A stretch of 64,000 nucleotides of DNA, from NCBI GenBank assembly GCA_019802505.1, contig JAFMOC010000024.1:1309501-1373500 (forward strand), given 5' to 3'. Both the position numbers and the translations under genes were made by a program. The notes beneath the pieces are model-generated. The model was not told the origin of the DNA. It was given only the letters and a program-made list of their open reading frames with translations, and did no database searches. This stretch comes from Corydoras sp. C115. Its lineage: Eukaryota > Chordata > Actinopteri > Siluriformes > Callichthyidae. This document shows, in pieces, positions 31,139-42,004 of the stretch. Position 1 is the stretch's first letter. Each line of letters begins with the position of its first letter.

Positions 31139-31786
31139 ACTTCTTATAGCATTTGTACTTCAGCAGATATTGTTAACGGTTTTCGCACCCAAATTAAACA
31201 TAACACATTTTGTATGTTTATTTGTTGCTGAACAGAGAAAATTAACCTGCAAAATTATCCAACAAGCCCATAAAAAACAACTTTGGCTTGATTCGGCCTA
31301 CACGATTTAAATTAATTCTCTCTGCACTAACAGTGGTTAGCACTGCGCGGATCAGTGGGTGATGCTAAACGTTTGAATCGACATTTGACTTGTTCAGCTT
31401 GCCATAATTTACCTTACCTCGTGCACAACCTACATGCTTTGACCATGTGAGGACACTAGGAGGCCCCTATACACCCTACCAACTCGGAATGAGCATTATC
31501 TATGGCCAACTAAAGGGGGGGGGTAAATTAACCACTTAAGCATCGGAAAGACAGTGCATCTTGCGGCCCTATTAATGTTGGGCAGAACTTGGCATTGGCA
31601 TATTAATGAACTTGGCAGCAAATTAAAAAAAATAAAAAAATCTTGTGCAGCTCAGACTTTTTTCCTAGCAGGAATGGTTTTGTAAGATACAGAGACATGA
31701 TAGAGAGACAGATACATGCTTAGACGTGCAGATAATTAATTCCTGTTCACCGACTAGCATGTTATCGGATTGTAAGTGGGGGGGGG

Positions 31787-31787
<1 letters not shown>

Positions 31788-31825
<38 letters not shown>
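31788..31825. repeat. (A)n run
   Basis: About 38 A after a G-run. There is no adjacent SINE or LINE body, so it may be a bare microsatellite or an old tail. Confidence 0.9.
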
Positions 31826-31826
<1 letters not shown>

Positions 31827-32903
31827 AGGAATTGAAAGGTTATGCAGAATCCACATAGAGAAGACATTTGTCTATCTCCCAGGACCTTCTTGCTGTGAGG
31901 GAAGAGAGCTAATCACTGGCACTACCTGATATCTAAATTACAACAAAATACTATCCAACAATTATATGCTATTCTGTTAGTAACCGGTGATGTATGAAAT
32001 GAAAGTTAAAAGTGTGAGGTCTGTGTACAAACCGGTTTCTCCCGATGCTCGATACGGAATGCCTTTAACACAAAACACAGTGCATTTACGAGCAAAATGT
32101 ACGAGTATTTATGAGCAACTGTTAGGAGGAATAATCTCGCCATCACATCTGTGAGACATTCTTCCGATTCTGAAAGCGAAAGCGATGAAAGCGATTCCGT
32201 TCAACCTTAAAGCTCTAAGTAAAGAGAACATGATTCTCAGGAAAAATAAAGCCCAATTTAGAATGAAAGTAATTTGTGCTTTTTAAATCATTATAAAACT
32301 TGATTAAATCTTAACTACACAGTTTCAATATTCACATAGAATTATACAGACATATATTAGCAATTAAATATGAAATACCTACGCATGTGGAATGGCACAG
32401 TTGAATAGTTAAGGGAATGCAGACTTGTTGGATTTTTTTCAATCCCCTATCATAACATTTGTTTGTGCATGATGCAGAGAAGTAAAGAGTTAGTGTAGTG
32501 AAAGTGACACCGAAATCCATGTGGGGTTTAGTTGTTCTAGTGCATTGTCTAGGCAGTTTGGCTGTTCCAAAACATTTGGATGACTGCAGTAAAAAAAAAA
32601 GACTACTTGTGAACATGAACTTATTTTTTACCTGTAGTTGGTTAATATATAGTTAAATAAACACAAAAAGGTATATATCACTTTGTCCCATATTTTAATG
32701 TGTGCAGTTTCCAATAAACAAATCATTTCACTATCTGCTATTGGCACACCTTGCTCTTAAACCTGCAACTTTTATTTATGGTTCTGGGCTTTTGGTTAAA
32801 TAAAAATGGTTTAATTGTTTTCATGAACAAGCTTTATTTACAGAACATATTAAAATAATTTGGTAGGGTAATTTCTATTTCAATAGAGCAGTGTGATCAT
32901 TAT

Positions 32904-33079
32904 CTTAACTTAATCCTCTATTATGGTCGTGGGGGGTTCCCCATGTCCTCTCAGGGGTGAAAGTTTCGAGCGCTGGGCAGATACACCCAGGACATGGCGC
33001 CAATCTATCACTCACATATATACATAAACACACTCTATGCAGGGCAATTTAGAGCATTCAATTTACCTTGAATCCATGT
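32904..33079 (-). mobile_element. V-SINE, reverse, truncated
   Basis: It has the tail part cctctattatggtcgtgggg, gggcagatacacccaggaca and ttaccttgaatccatgtacc. The core and head are absent. Confidence 0.7.
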
Positions 33080-33427
33080 ACCCTTTGCAGGAAACATTAC
33101 AAGCTGAGGCAAAGCCAAACCAAGAGTCTAGTGTATTATAAAAATCAACTTCCTGCAGCTACAATATCACGTTTGATAGGTTTCCTCAATTTCTTTAGTG
33201 GATTTGAATAGCAGTATGATGTCACTAGATACATTTTTAATACATGAGTATACATGGCAGTTTAATTTTAAATATTCTTTTTTCCAGACTTTGGGAATTT
33301 TACTTACATATTTCATCAGGCTGTGTGTTCGGATCTGGATTACAAGTTATGTGATATTTTCAAACCTTTATAAACTAAATGTAGACTAAACTATATATTT
33401 ACACATCATCTGTATTAATTTGTAACT

Positions 33428-33856
33428 ACAATATTAAAACTCCATTGTATAATAAAAGTTTTTATTGTGTTTAGCTGTTAGATTTACATGAGGTAGCAAC
33501 TTTGAGTTTAAATTTTGACAAACAGAATCATCCGATTAATTTTTTTGTATTAAATTAAATTAATATTTGGGTGAAAACATTTTTTAAAACATTTAAAGTA
33601 GTGTACAATTAAAACAAAAAGTAAATTCTAGTGAATGAATACAATTTAAAGCTTACTAAATCCTCTGGTGCCAGTTCAAAATGGTAAGGCTTTTTTATTT
33701 TATTGTAAAAGTAAAAGGCATGCCACTGAAAACTGAAATAAATGCTTAAAACAGCTATGTTACCCAGATAGACATTCAAACAGTGCCTGAGAACTGAAAC
33801 CACATACTCAACTGCTAACTGTTTTACACAAAAAACTTCATGAAGTAAATGTTGCA
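33428..33856. repeat. duplicated block, copy A
   Basis: It shares with 35668-36445 the words 'ttttgacaaacagaat', 'atatttgggtgaaaaca', 'ggcatgccact', 'aaataaatgcttaaaacag' and 'cacatactcaactgctaa', in one order. It differs by small indels. Confidence 0.8.
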
Positions 33857-34253
33857 CTGAATTTACACACAGCTACATATGACTACAGAAAAACAAGGGG
33901 GTCCTACCACAGGGGACTGATAAAACTACTAAAACCAGGTAGCTTGTTAAACACATTTAAAGGACAATTTCAACTGGGTCTTTTTAATACCGATTCTGTA
34001 AAATGAAATACCTTTTTAGTTTTTAATTAGATTAGGTCACTACTGTCTGCCGGAACTTGAAAGAAGTTATTGACGCTGCACTAATGATCTGATAGCTGTG
34101 GGTCTATCAAAACGAAGGATCTTAGACAGTTCTTAGATACGCCTCTTGGTGACCAATGCAACAAGTTCACATTGGCCAACTCAGAAAGTAGTCTAAATAA
34201 TTTGAAAATATTCCACGTTTGAATTATGTTTTGCTGATGTTAAGTACAGCGTA

Positions 34254-34772
34254 TACACTCACCAGCCATTTTATAAGGTACACCTCCTCAGATCTACACT
34301 TGTTGTCTGTTTTTTCAGTTCCACTTATCATATAGATGGACTTTGTAGTTCTACAACTACATACTGTCCATATGTTTCTCTACATAATTTGTCAGTCCAC
34401 TTTAGGAAGTTCTCCCATAATCAGGAAAGTATTATGGTGGTGAGTAATTCACAGTACAGTAGTGATACTGACATAGTGGTGTTACTGTGTGTTGTGAGTG
34501 AATCAGACACAGCAGTGCTGACGGACAGAGAACAGTATACCAATCAGAACATACAGGTTTCTAATCCGCGCATACCATCTTCCACCCTAATAATACCTGC
34601 TCTGCTCTACCATGATCATCTGATCATCAATCAGGAAACAGAGTGAAGGGGACGAACAAAGTATGTAGAGAAACAAATGGACAACAGAATGTAACTGTAG
34701 AACTACAAGTGTTATCTATATGATCAGTGGAGAAACAATGAGCTGTATGTAATAAAACGGCCAGTGGGTGTA
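34254..34772. mobile_element. MITE with imperfect terminal inverted repeats
   Basis: The left end is tacactcaccagccatttta and the right end on the complement is tacacccactggccgtttta. The interior shows further partial symmetry around 'tgtagttctacaa' and 'gtagaactacaag'. No transposase is present. The CACC(G/A)GCCA-TTTAT terminus is widespread in fish genomes. Confidence 0.7.
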
Positions 34773-34949
34773 TAGTTGTAAACAAATTTTTGAACACCAT
34801 TTTGTTGATTTATGTAATAAGTGTCTACAGGAATAGATTAAAAACAAGAAGAACCAATTTTATACATCTTAAGACATAAAATATATATTAACTAAATATA
34901 ATTGAAAATAATTATTACTTGAACTTTCCCAGAACTTTTGCAATGACAT

Positions 34950-35296
34950 TCATTATTCATTCATTATCTCCCGCTTTATCCTCTATTAGGGTCGTGGTGG
35001 GGTTCCCCATGCCCATCCAGGGGAGAACGTCTCGGGCACTGGGCAGAAAGACCCAGGACAGGGCGCCAATCGATCGCTGGGCACACACTCACACAGACAC
35101 ACTCTACATGTGGGGCAATTTTGAGAATTCAATTGACTTAATCCATGTTTTTGGACTGTAGGAGGAAACCGGAGAACCCGGAGGAAACCCACGCAGACAC
35201 GGGGAGAACATGGAAACTCCACCCAGATGGGGATTCGAACCGGGAATCCCTAGCGCTGAGAGGCGAACGTGCTAACCACTAAGCCACCGTGCCGCC
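34950..35296 (-). mobile_element. full-length V-SINE with 15-bp target duplication
   Basis: The duplication CTTTTGCAAT(G/A)ACAT lies at 34935-34949 and 35297-35311 with one mismatch. The element is complete, from the cattcattattcattcatt tail to the head ending gtgccgcc, and is close to the consensus of the other copies, so it is young. Confidence 0.92.
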
Positions 35297-35499
35297 CTTT
35301 TGCAATAACATAATTATAAAATAATAATCAATAAAATAATAAATAAATAAATAAATAAATAATAATTATAAAATAATTATTATATAGAATAGGTGCATCA
35401 TACTGTATATACTGAATGACTCAAACACAGGACAAAAATAAAACACCACAGCATTTTAAAGCAACATGCATCTGGTTTACGCCTAGTTGGTCAGAGGTT

Positions 35500-35667
35500 C
35501 ATATTACAACAAGATAATGACCCAAAACATAATTTTAGGTTCTGTGAGAACTACAATAGAGGAAACACAGAAGGTGGTAAACTTTAAAGACCATAATGAT
35601 CTAGACAGAAGTGTGAAAGCAAAACATTGTAGGAACTTGTACAACAATGTTGGGAAGAATTTTGTAA
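35500..35667 (+). pseudogene. Tc1-type transposase remnant
   Basis: 'ttacaacaagataatgaccc' followed by 'aaaacat' encodes LQQDNDPKH, the second catalytic Asp motif of Tc1 transposases. Only a short decayed piece remains and no inverted repeats were identified. Confidence 0.55.
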
Positions 35668-36445
35668 ACAATATTCAATATCCATTGTGTATTAAATGTC
35701 TTTGTGTTCAGCAGTTACATTTGCAAGAGGTAGCGACTTTGAGTTCAAAACTGAGATTTAATTTTGACAAACAGAATTATCCCATGATTTTTTTAATATT
35801 AAGTCAATATTTGGGTGAAAACATTTGGGTGTTTTAAAACTTTTGGCAGTGCGGCACGGTGGCTTAGTGGTTGGCACATATAACATTTGCCTCTCAGCGC
35901 TGGGGATTCAGGTTCGAATCCCAATCTCGGTAGAGTTTCCATGTTCTCCCTGTGTCTGTGTGGGTTTTTTTCAAAACATGGATTCAAGGTAAATTAAAAT
36001 TCTCTAAATTGCCCCATGTAGTGTTATACTTATAAGGGAGTATGCTCAGTTATAGACTGGCACCCTGTCCTCTGTGTATCTGGCCAGCGCACGAAACGTT
36101 CCCCCTGAATGGGCATGGGGAATCTCCTTGCGACCCTAGTAGAGGATTAAATGGAAGATAATGAATGAATGAATGAAAACTTTTGGCAAGTAGTGTACAA
36201 TTAAAGAAATTCTAGTGACAGAAAACAATTGAAATCGTACTGAATCCGACACCTCTGATGCCAGTTTAAAATAAATATTATTTAAAATATTATTTATTTC
36301 ATTGTAAAAGTAAAAAGGCATGCCACTAAAAACTAAAATAAATGCTTAAAACAGCGTTGTTACCCAGATAGACACTCAAACAGTGCCTAAGAACTGTAGC
36401 CACATACTCAACTGCTAAGTGTTTTACACAAAAACTGCTTGTTTT
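35668..36445. repeat. duplicated block, copy B, split by a V-SINE
   Basis: It matches copy A on both sides of the SINE at 35849-36175. The words 'cattgtaaaagtaaaaaggc' and 'cccagatagacactcaaaca' lie right of it. The SINE is absent from copy A, so it inserted after the duplication or only into this copy. Confidence 0.8.
35849..36175 (+). mobile_element. V-SINE with 13-bp target duplication, inside a duplicated block
   Basis: The perfect duplication AAAACTTTTGGCA lies at 35836-35848 and 36176-36188. The head is gcggcacggtggcttagtgg. The tail is atgaatgaatgaatg. It splits the right-hand copy of the 33428/35668 block. Confidence 0.92.
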
Positions 36446-36695
36446 GTGTTATACACTTTTGGTTTTTACAGGCAACACCTCTGCTTCATGAAGCCTTGGA
36501 GGCTGCAAATGCATTTATGCATGTTATCTAAGATGAACAGAAACAAGTAACTGTTTGCTGTCTTGCAAGTGCAAGGCGTAAAGTGAAATATAAACCCTTC
36601 TGAAAGCATCCTCAGACAGTACACGTCACATTCTGGAAATGATTATTTGTTTAATCTCACACTGCATTAATAAGAAAATCTACATTTTATTTAAA

Positions 36696-36701
<6 letters not shown>

Positions 36702-36777
<76 letters not shown>
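36702..36777. repeat. (AT)n microsatellite
   Basis: An uninterrupted AT dinucleotide run of about 75 bases. Confidence 0.97.
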
Positions 36778-36778
<1 letters not shown>

Positions 36779-37601
36779 CAAAGTAAATAATGTTAACATT
36801 TTTTAGCAAACCTACACGCATATTTTACACCAGGTGTGAACACCAGGTCTGAACAGGCCTCAAGTCAAATCCCTACATGAACAGCCAATGGCAATAGCAG
36901 CAAGATGTGAAAATTCCCTCATTACACCATAGACAACAACACAGCTCAAAAGACTACTGTCCACATCCTGCTGAGTCACTAAAAGAGGGTTTTAGTGAAT
37001 GTTGTAAATGTTAAAAAAACCACAAAATACACACATACAACCTTATCAGCAATGTGGCAAGACAGCCAGCTGCAGTGCGTTCAGCCCTGCAGTCACATGT
37101 CCTTCATTCTGCCACTTGCATATTGCTACAACATGGTGCCTTACAAATGTACTTTTTATTGTTTTTTTTTTTTACAGACCAACAATAAAACTGTAAATAA
37201 GAAACATGACTATAAACATCATCTTTACTACCATAAGGAAGTTAGTTATTTATACTCTTCAGACTACATGAAAACCCTAAATCATAAAAGCCATGAATAA
37301 TATCTACATTTAGCAGATGCTTTTAAGCAACTTGAAAGTAAATGAGATACATTTAGTAGTAATCTAGGAATTATTGGTAAATGATACTTAATACTGTATT
37401 CACAGAAGGACACTTCTTTTAAATTAAAAACGCAAGAGGACCGAACAATTTGCTTTTAAATATTGAGGTTAAATTTGAAGTATTAGAGTAATAATTAACT
37501 TTAATGAATGCTTTATGTCATTCAACATTGCCCTGTGTAAATATGTGTACAAGTGACAAGTAGGGGTGAGTGAAAGGGACCAAAATAATAACATGTACAT
37601 A

Positions 37602-39200
37602 CAGTGGTGTGAAAAAGTGTTTGCCCCCCCCTCATTTCCTGTTTTTTTTGCATGTTTGTCACACTTAAGTGTTTCGGAACATCAAACCAATTTAAACAAG
37701 AGTCAAGGACAATACAAGTAAACACAAAATGCAATTTGTAAATGAAGGTGTTTATTATTAAAGGAAAAAAAAATCCAAACCATCATGGCCCTGTGTGAAA
37801 AAGTGATTGCCCCCCTAAACCTAATAACTGGTTGGGCCAGCCTTAGCAGCAACAACTGCAAACAAGCGTTTGAGTCTTTTACAGCGTTCTGGAGGAATTT
37901 TGGCCCACTCATCTTTGCAGAATTGTTCTAATTCAGTTACATTAGAGGGTTTTCGAGCATGAACGGCCTTTTTAAGGTCATACCACAACATCTCAATAGG
38001 ATTCAGGTCAGGACTTTGGCTAGGCCACTCCAAAGTCTTCATTTTGTTTTTCTTCAGCCATTCAGAGGTGGACTTGCTGGTGTGTTTTGGATCATTGTCC
38101 TGCTGCAGAACCCAAGTTCGTTTACGAGTTCACGAACAGATGGTCGGTCATTCTCCTTCAGGATCTTTTGGTAGACAGCAGAATTCATAGTTCCATTTAT
38201 CACAGCAAGTCTTCCAGGTCCTGCCGCAGCAAAACAGCCCCAGACCATCACACTACCACCACCATATTTTACTGTTGGTATAATGTTCTTTTTCTGAAAT
38301 GCAGTGTTCCTTTTACGCCAGATGTAATGGGACACACACCTTCCAAAGAGTTCCACTTTTGTCTCATTGGTCCACAGAATGTTTTCCCAAAAGTGTTGGG
38401 GATCAAGATGTGTTTTGGAAAAATTGAGACGAGCTTTAATGTTCTTTTTGCTCAGCAGTGGTTTTCTTCTTGGAACTCTGCCATGCAGGCCATTTTTGCC
38501 CAGTCTTTTTCTGATGGTGGAGGCATGAACGCTGACCTTAACTGAGGCAAGTGAGGCCTGCAGTTCTTTGGACGTTGTTGTGGGGTCTTTTGTGACCTCT
38601 TGGATGAGTCGTCGCTGCGTTCTTGGGGTAATTTTGGGCGGCCGGCCACTCCTGGGAAGGTTCACCACTGTTCCATGTCTTCGCCATTTGTGGATAATGG
38701 CCCTCACTGAGGTTTGCTGGATTCCCAAAGCTTTGGAAATGGCTTTATAACCCTTTCCAGACTGATAGATCTCAATTACTTTATTTCTCAATTGTTCCTG
38801 AATTTCTTTGGATCTCGGCATGATGTGTAGCTTTTAAGGATCTTTTGGTGGACTTTACTGTGTCAGGCAGCTCCTATTTAAGTGATGTCTTGATTGAGAA
38901 CAGGTGTGGCAATAATCAGGCCTGGGTGTGGCTAGAGAAATTGAACTCCGGTGTTAAAAACCACAGTTATAGTATGTTTTAACGAGGGGGCAATCACTTT
39001 TTCACACAGGGTCATGATGGTTTGGATTTTTTTTCTCCTTTAATAATAAACACCTTCATTTACAAATTGCATTTTGTGTTTACTTGTGTTATCCTTGACT
39101 ATTGTTTAAATTGGTTTGATGTTCTGAAACACTTAAGTGTGACAAACATGCAAAAAAAACAGGAAATGAGGAAGGGGGCAAACACTTTTTCACACCACTG
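37602..39200 (-). mobile_element. Tc1-like transposon with IR/DR termini, inserted at TA
   Basis: A 1599-bp element flanked by TA on both sides (37600-37601, 39201-39202). The inverted repeats are about 214 bp (37602-37815 and 38986-39200) and nearly identical. Each holds two direct repeats of the type gtgtgaaaaagtg(t/a)ttgcccc, one at the outer end and one at the inner end. This IR/DR layout is that of Tc1 elements such as Sleeping Beauty. The transposase between them is broken. Confidence 0.95.
37821..38821 (-). pseudogene. Tc1-like transposase, frameshifted and with an altered catalytic residue
   Basis: It starts MPRSKEIQEQLRNKVIEIYQ. It has two helix-turn-helix regions (GKGYKAISKALGI; STIRKRLGKNGL), a GRPPKI hook between them, then the DDE core. 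The expected first Asp (ILWTDET) is Asn (ILWTNET). Near 38110 the frame slips by one base, so QQDNDPKH lies in another frame. It then runs on to SPDLNPIEMLW and a stop at 37821. The enzyme should be inactive. Confidence 0.92.
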
Positions 39201-39202
39201 TA

Positions 39203-39460
39203 TATTAGGGTCACTCTCTATTAGGGTCACGGTGGGGTTCCCCATGCCCATCCAGGGGAGAACGTCTCGGCCGCTGGGCAGATAGACCCAGGACAGGGCG
39301 CCAATCCATCGCTGGGCACACACTCACTCACACAGACACACTCCATATGGGGCAATTTTGAGAATTCAACTGACTTGATCCATGTTGTGGGAGGAAACCG
39401 GAGAACCCGGATGAAACCCAAGCGGACACAGGAAGAACATGGAAACTCCACCCAGATTGG
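39203..39460 (-). mobile_element. V-SINE, reverse, next to the Tc1 element
   Basis: It starts one TA beyond the Tc1 right end and runs tctattagggtcacggtggg to ccacccagattggga. There the head is replaced by an (AT)n(CA)n(TA)n microsatellite (39461-39504). Confidence 0.8.
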
Positions 39461-39461
39461 G

Positions 39462-39496
<35 letters not shown>

Positions 39497-39998
39497 TATA
39501 TATACCAAATACAATGTAAATGTGACAAAAGTAAGACATTAACACAATGTAAAAGACTGCAAATGCAAACTATTACTCAATAAAAAAAAAGACCAATTTA
39601 CCATGAGCCTTTTCATGCAAATTATATCTGTATTATTATGAATGATACAATCTGGCACACCAGTAGTGACTACACTTGTTCAGGCCTAATTATTTCAGTC
39701 TTACCATCTGATATGGGCTAGTAGCTGAGTTTAGTAGCTGGTTTGTTTATTAATGTAAAGTGAATAATGATTTAACAATAAGAGTTTAAAAGTTATTAAA
39801 AGAGCCAATACAGGTTATAAAACCGAGCAATTCCCAGAATCATGACATTGATTTGAGGGTGTGTTTTAAGTACTGAACTGCTGGCTGGTCATGTTTAAAA
39901 ATATCAGTGTGACTGTTCAGTGCTGTAAACAGTTTAATTCAGAGTGTGCAAAGTTGAAGCTGATTGTTTGCCATGTGTTGACTTATTTTTACTTTGAA

Positions 39999-40254
39999 CG
40001 TCTCGGGCGCTGCGCAGATAGACCCAGGACAGGGCGCCAATCGATCGCTGGTTACACACTCACTCACACAGACACACTCTATATGGGGCAATTTTGAGAA
40101 TTCAATTGACTTGATCCATGTTTTTGGACTGTGGGAGGAAACCGGAGAACCCGGAGGAAACCCACGCAGACACGGGGAGAACATGGAAACTCCACCCAGA
40201 TGTGGATTCGAACCGGGAAGTTCATAGTCATACCACTAAGCCACCGTGCCGCCA
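39999..40254 (-). mobile_element. tail-less V-SINE with 9-bp target duplication
   Basis: TACTTTGAA occurs at 39990-39998 and 40255-40263. The SINE head is intact at the right (ccaccgtgccgcc). The last ~60 bases of the SINE 3' end, including the repeat tail, are missing at the left, where it begins cgtctcgggcgctg. Confidence 0.82.
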
Positions 40255-40527
40255 TACTTTGAAAATCAATAATGTGGAATTTAAAAGGTGACTATGAACT
40301 GCATTTTAATGTCATTTATAATAATGTAAAATAAAGGGCAGTGCAGACAATATTGCTAAAAATAAAAGAAGACACAGTTCCATTAACATAACAGTATACT
40401 CCTGAAGGAGCCGATTTATTATTCACATTTTCTTTTAGTCATTTAGCAACTTACAAATGAGAGAACACCACAAGTCTGCAGTTACAGAAAAACCTGAACA
40501 TTAGCCGATCCTGCTTTTTATTATTCA

Positions 40528-40864
40528 TCCATCCATTATCTTCCACTTTATCCTCTACTAGGGTCACGGTGGGGTTCCCCATGCCCATCCAGGGGAGAAC
40601 GTATTGGGTGCTGGGCAGATACACCCAGGACAGGGCACCAATCTATCGCTGGGCTCACGCAAACACACTCTATATGGGGCAATTTTGGAGAATTCAATTG
40701 ACCTTGTTTCATGTTTTCAGACTGTGGGAGGAAACTGGAGAACCCTGAGGAAACCCACACGAACACGAGGAGAACATGGAAACTCCTCCCAGATTGGGAT
40801 TTGAACCTGGAATCTCTAGCTCTGAGAGGCGAATGTGCTAACCACTAAGCCACTGTGCCGCCCC
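40528..40864 (-). mobile_element. full-length V-SINE, reverse
   Basis: Tail catccatccattatcttcca, core tcagactgtgggaggaaact, and head ctaagccactgtgccgcc. The flanks cttttta-ttatt and cttttattgttatt suggest an imperfect target duplication. Confidence 0.87.
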
Positions 40865-41046
40865 ACCTTTTATTGTTATTTATTTTATTTATTTAGAATA
40901 TCAGGTGTTTGTGGAAAAGGAATGATTCATAATAATCATACTGACAAATATACTACATCCAAACATTACAAGCCTTTACAATACAATATAAAAATTATAC
41001 ACCAGTCATATTAATGTCTTATATTTCTATAATAATGCCTGCAGTG

Positions 41047-41310
41047 TTAACCAGTATTTTTCTTGTTTGACTTATTTTAACCTCTTGTAAAGCTGGAATA
41101 CTGCAATAAAACTAAAAACTTCCTTGATCACACTATCACCTGCTGCTATGTTTCCTTGTATGTGGTAGATCTGCAGTAAGCTGGCTGTGCTGGGTAGTGC
41201 ACAGGTTCAAGTTGAGTCTGTGTTGGATGTTGCTCCAAACCATGTTGTTTTACAGCTTTAATTTGGTTTTGCCTCTTGTTGTTGATTTTCTGTTGATTGA
41301 ACCGCACCCT
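41047..41310 (-). repeat. inverted copy of the array unit
   Basis: 'acctcttgtaaagctggaat', 'ccttgatcacactatcacct' and 'agatctgcagtaagctggct' are the reverse complement of array sequence. It lies about 0.7 kb left of the array, so the locus is an inverted repeat with one arm amplified. Confidence 0.85.
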
Positions 41311-42004
41311 CTCACACCAACCCCATAGAATCTGCTTTCACACTTAATTTTAAATTTAGGCTCACTAAACTTACAGAATGGTAGAGTTTGTTTAGCTACC
41401 AGTAAACAAATTTAAAAAATATATATATATGGAGACTGTTACTGAATATCTGCAATTTACATTATATTTTTTATAATGCTATAAATAGAAGCTGTTTGTT
41501 CAAATTGTATTTTATATTATTTTTATACAATTACAGTTCTACTTTAACTACAAATTGTTTATAAGAAGAACTTGTGGGCTAGGAAGTGCCTACTTTTTAG
41601 ATCCTTAGTCAGCTGTTTACCGGAACTTATAGCTGTCTCAATGAATGAGCCCAACTTTTAGAGTGTGCTTTGAGGTGTAAATGCCAGGCGGCAATCATCA
41701 CTGGAGCGAAGTGAACGAAGTGTATTTTGAAAAGATAGAGTGAAGGTAGGAAGGGGAAGATCCAGAAATGGTTCTGTATTTATTACTGAATGCAAGCAGC
41801 TACAGGAAGCCAATGGAGGAAAATAATGCAGTGACATGAGTTACTGGGCTGGTTTGTGCAGTTTTTGAATAAGTTGAAGAGGTCTGATTGTGGAAGCTGG
41901 GATACCGGCAAGAAGCGCATTACAATAATCAAGCGGGATAGGACTAGGGCTTGAACAAGCAGTTGGGTAGCATGTTCAGTCAAAAAAGGTCTGATCTTCC
42001 TTAT

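Larger units (their letters stand above)
24489..37601. other. intergenic or mical1 5' intron sequence, no protein gene seen
   Basis: Apart from the repeats listed separately, this stretch is AT-rich with only short random frames. The 120-codon frame at 28126-28488 resembles no family. A short CpG-richer piece at 25150-25200 (gttgcgccgcgggtacaagt) could be a nearby mical1 promoter but has no supporting splice donor that I can see. It may all be intron if mical1 starts at 44.6 kb. Confidence 0.5.

Noticed and set aside
31726..31929. Lys-rich frame over the A-run, and its Phe-rich complement
   Set aside because: They are artefacts of the homopolymer run.
41760..42000. Possible coding remnant left of the array ('gctgggataccggcaagaag' region)
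   Set aside because: It feels like a known fish repeat segment, but no frame or termini could be defined, so no feature was called.
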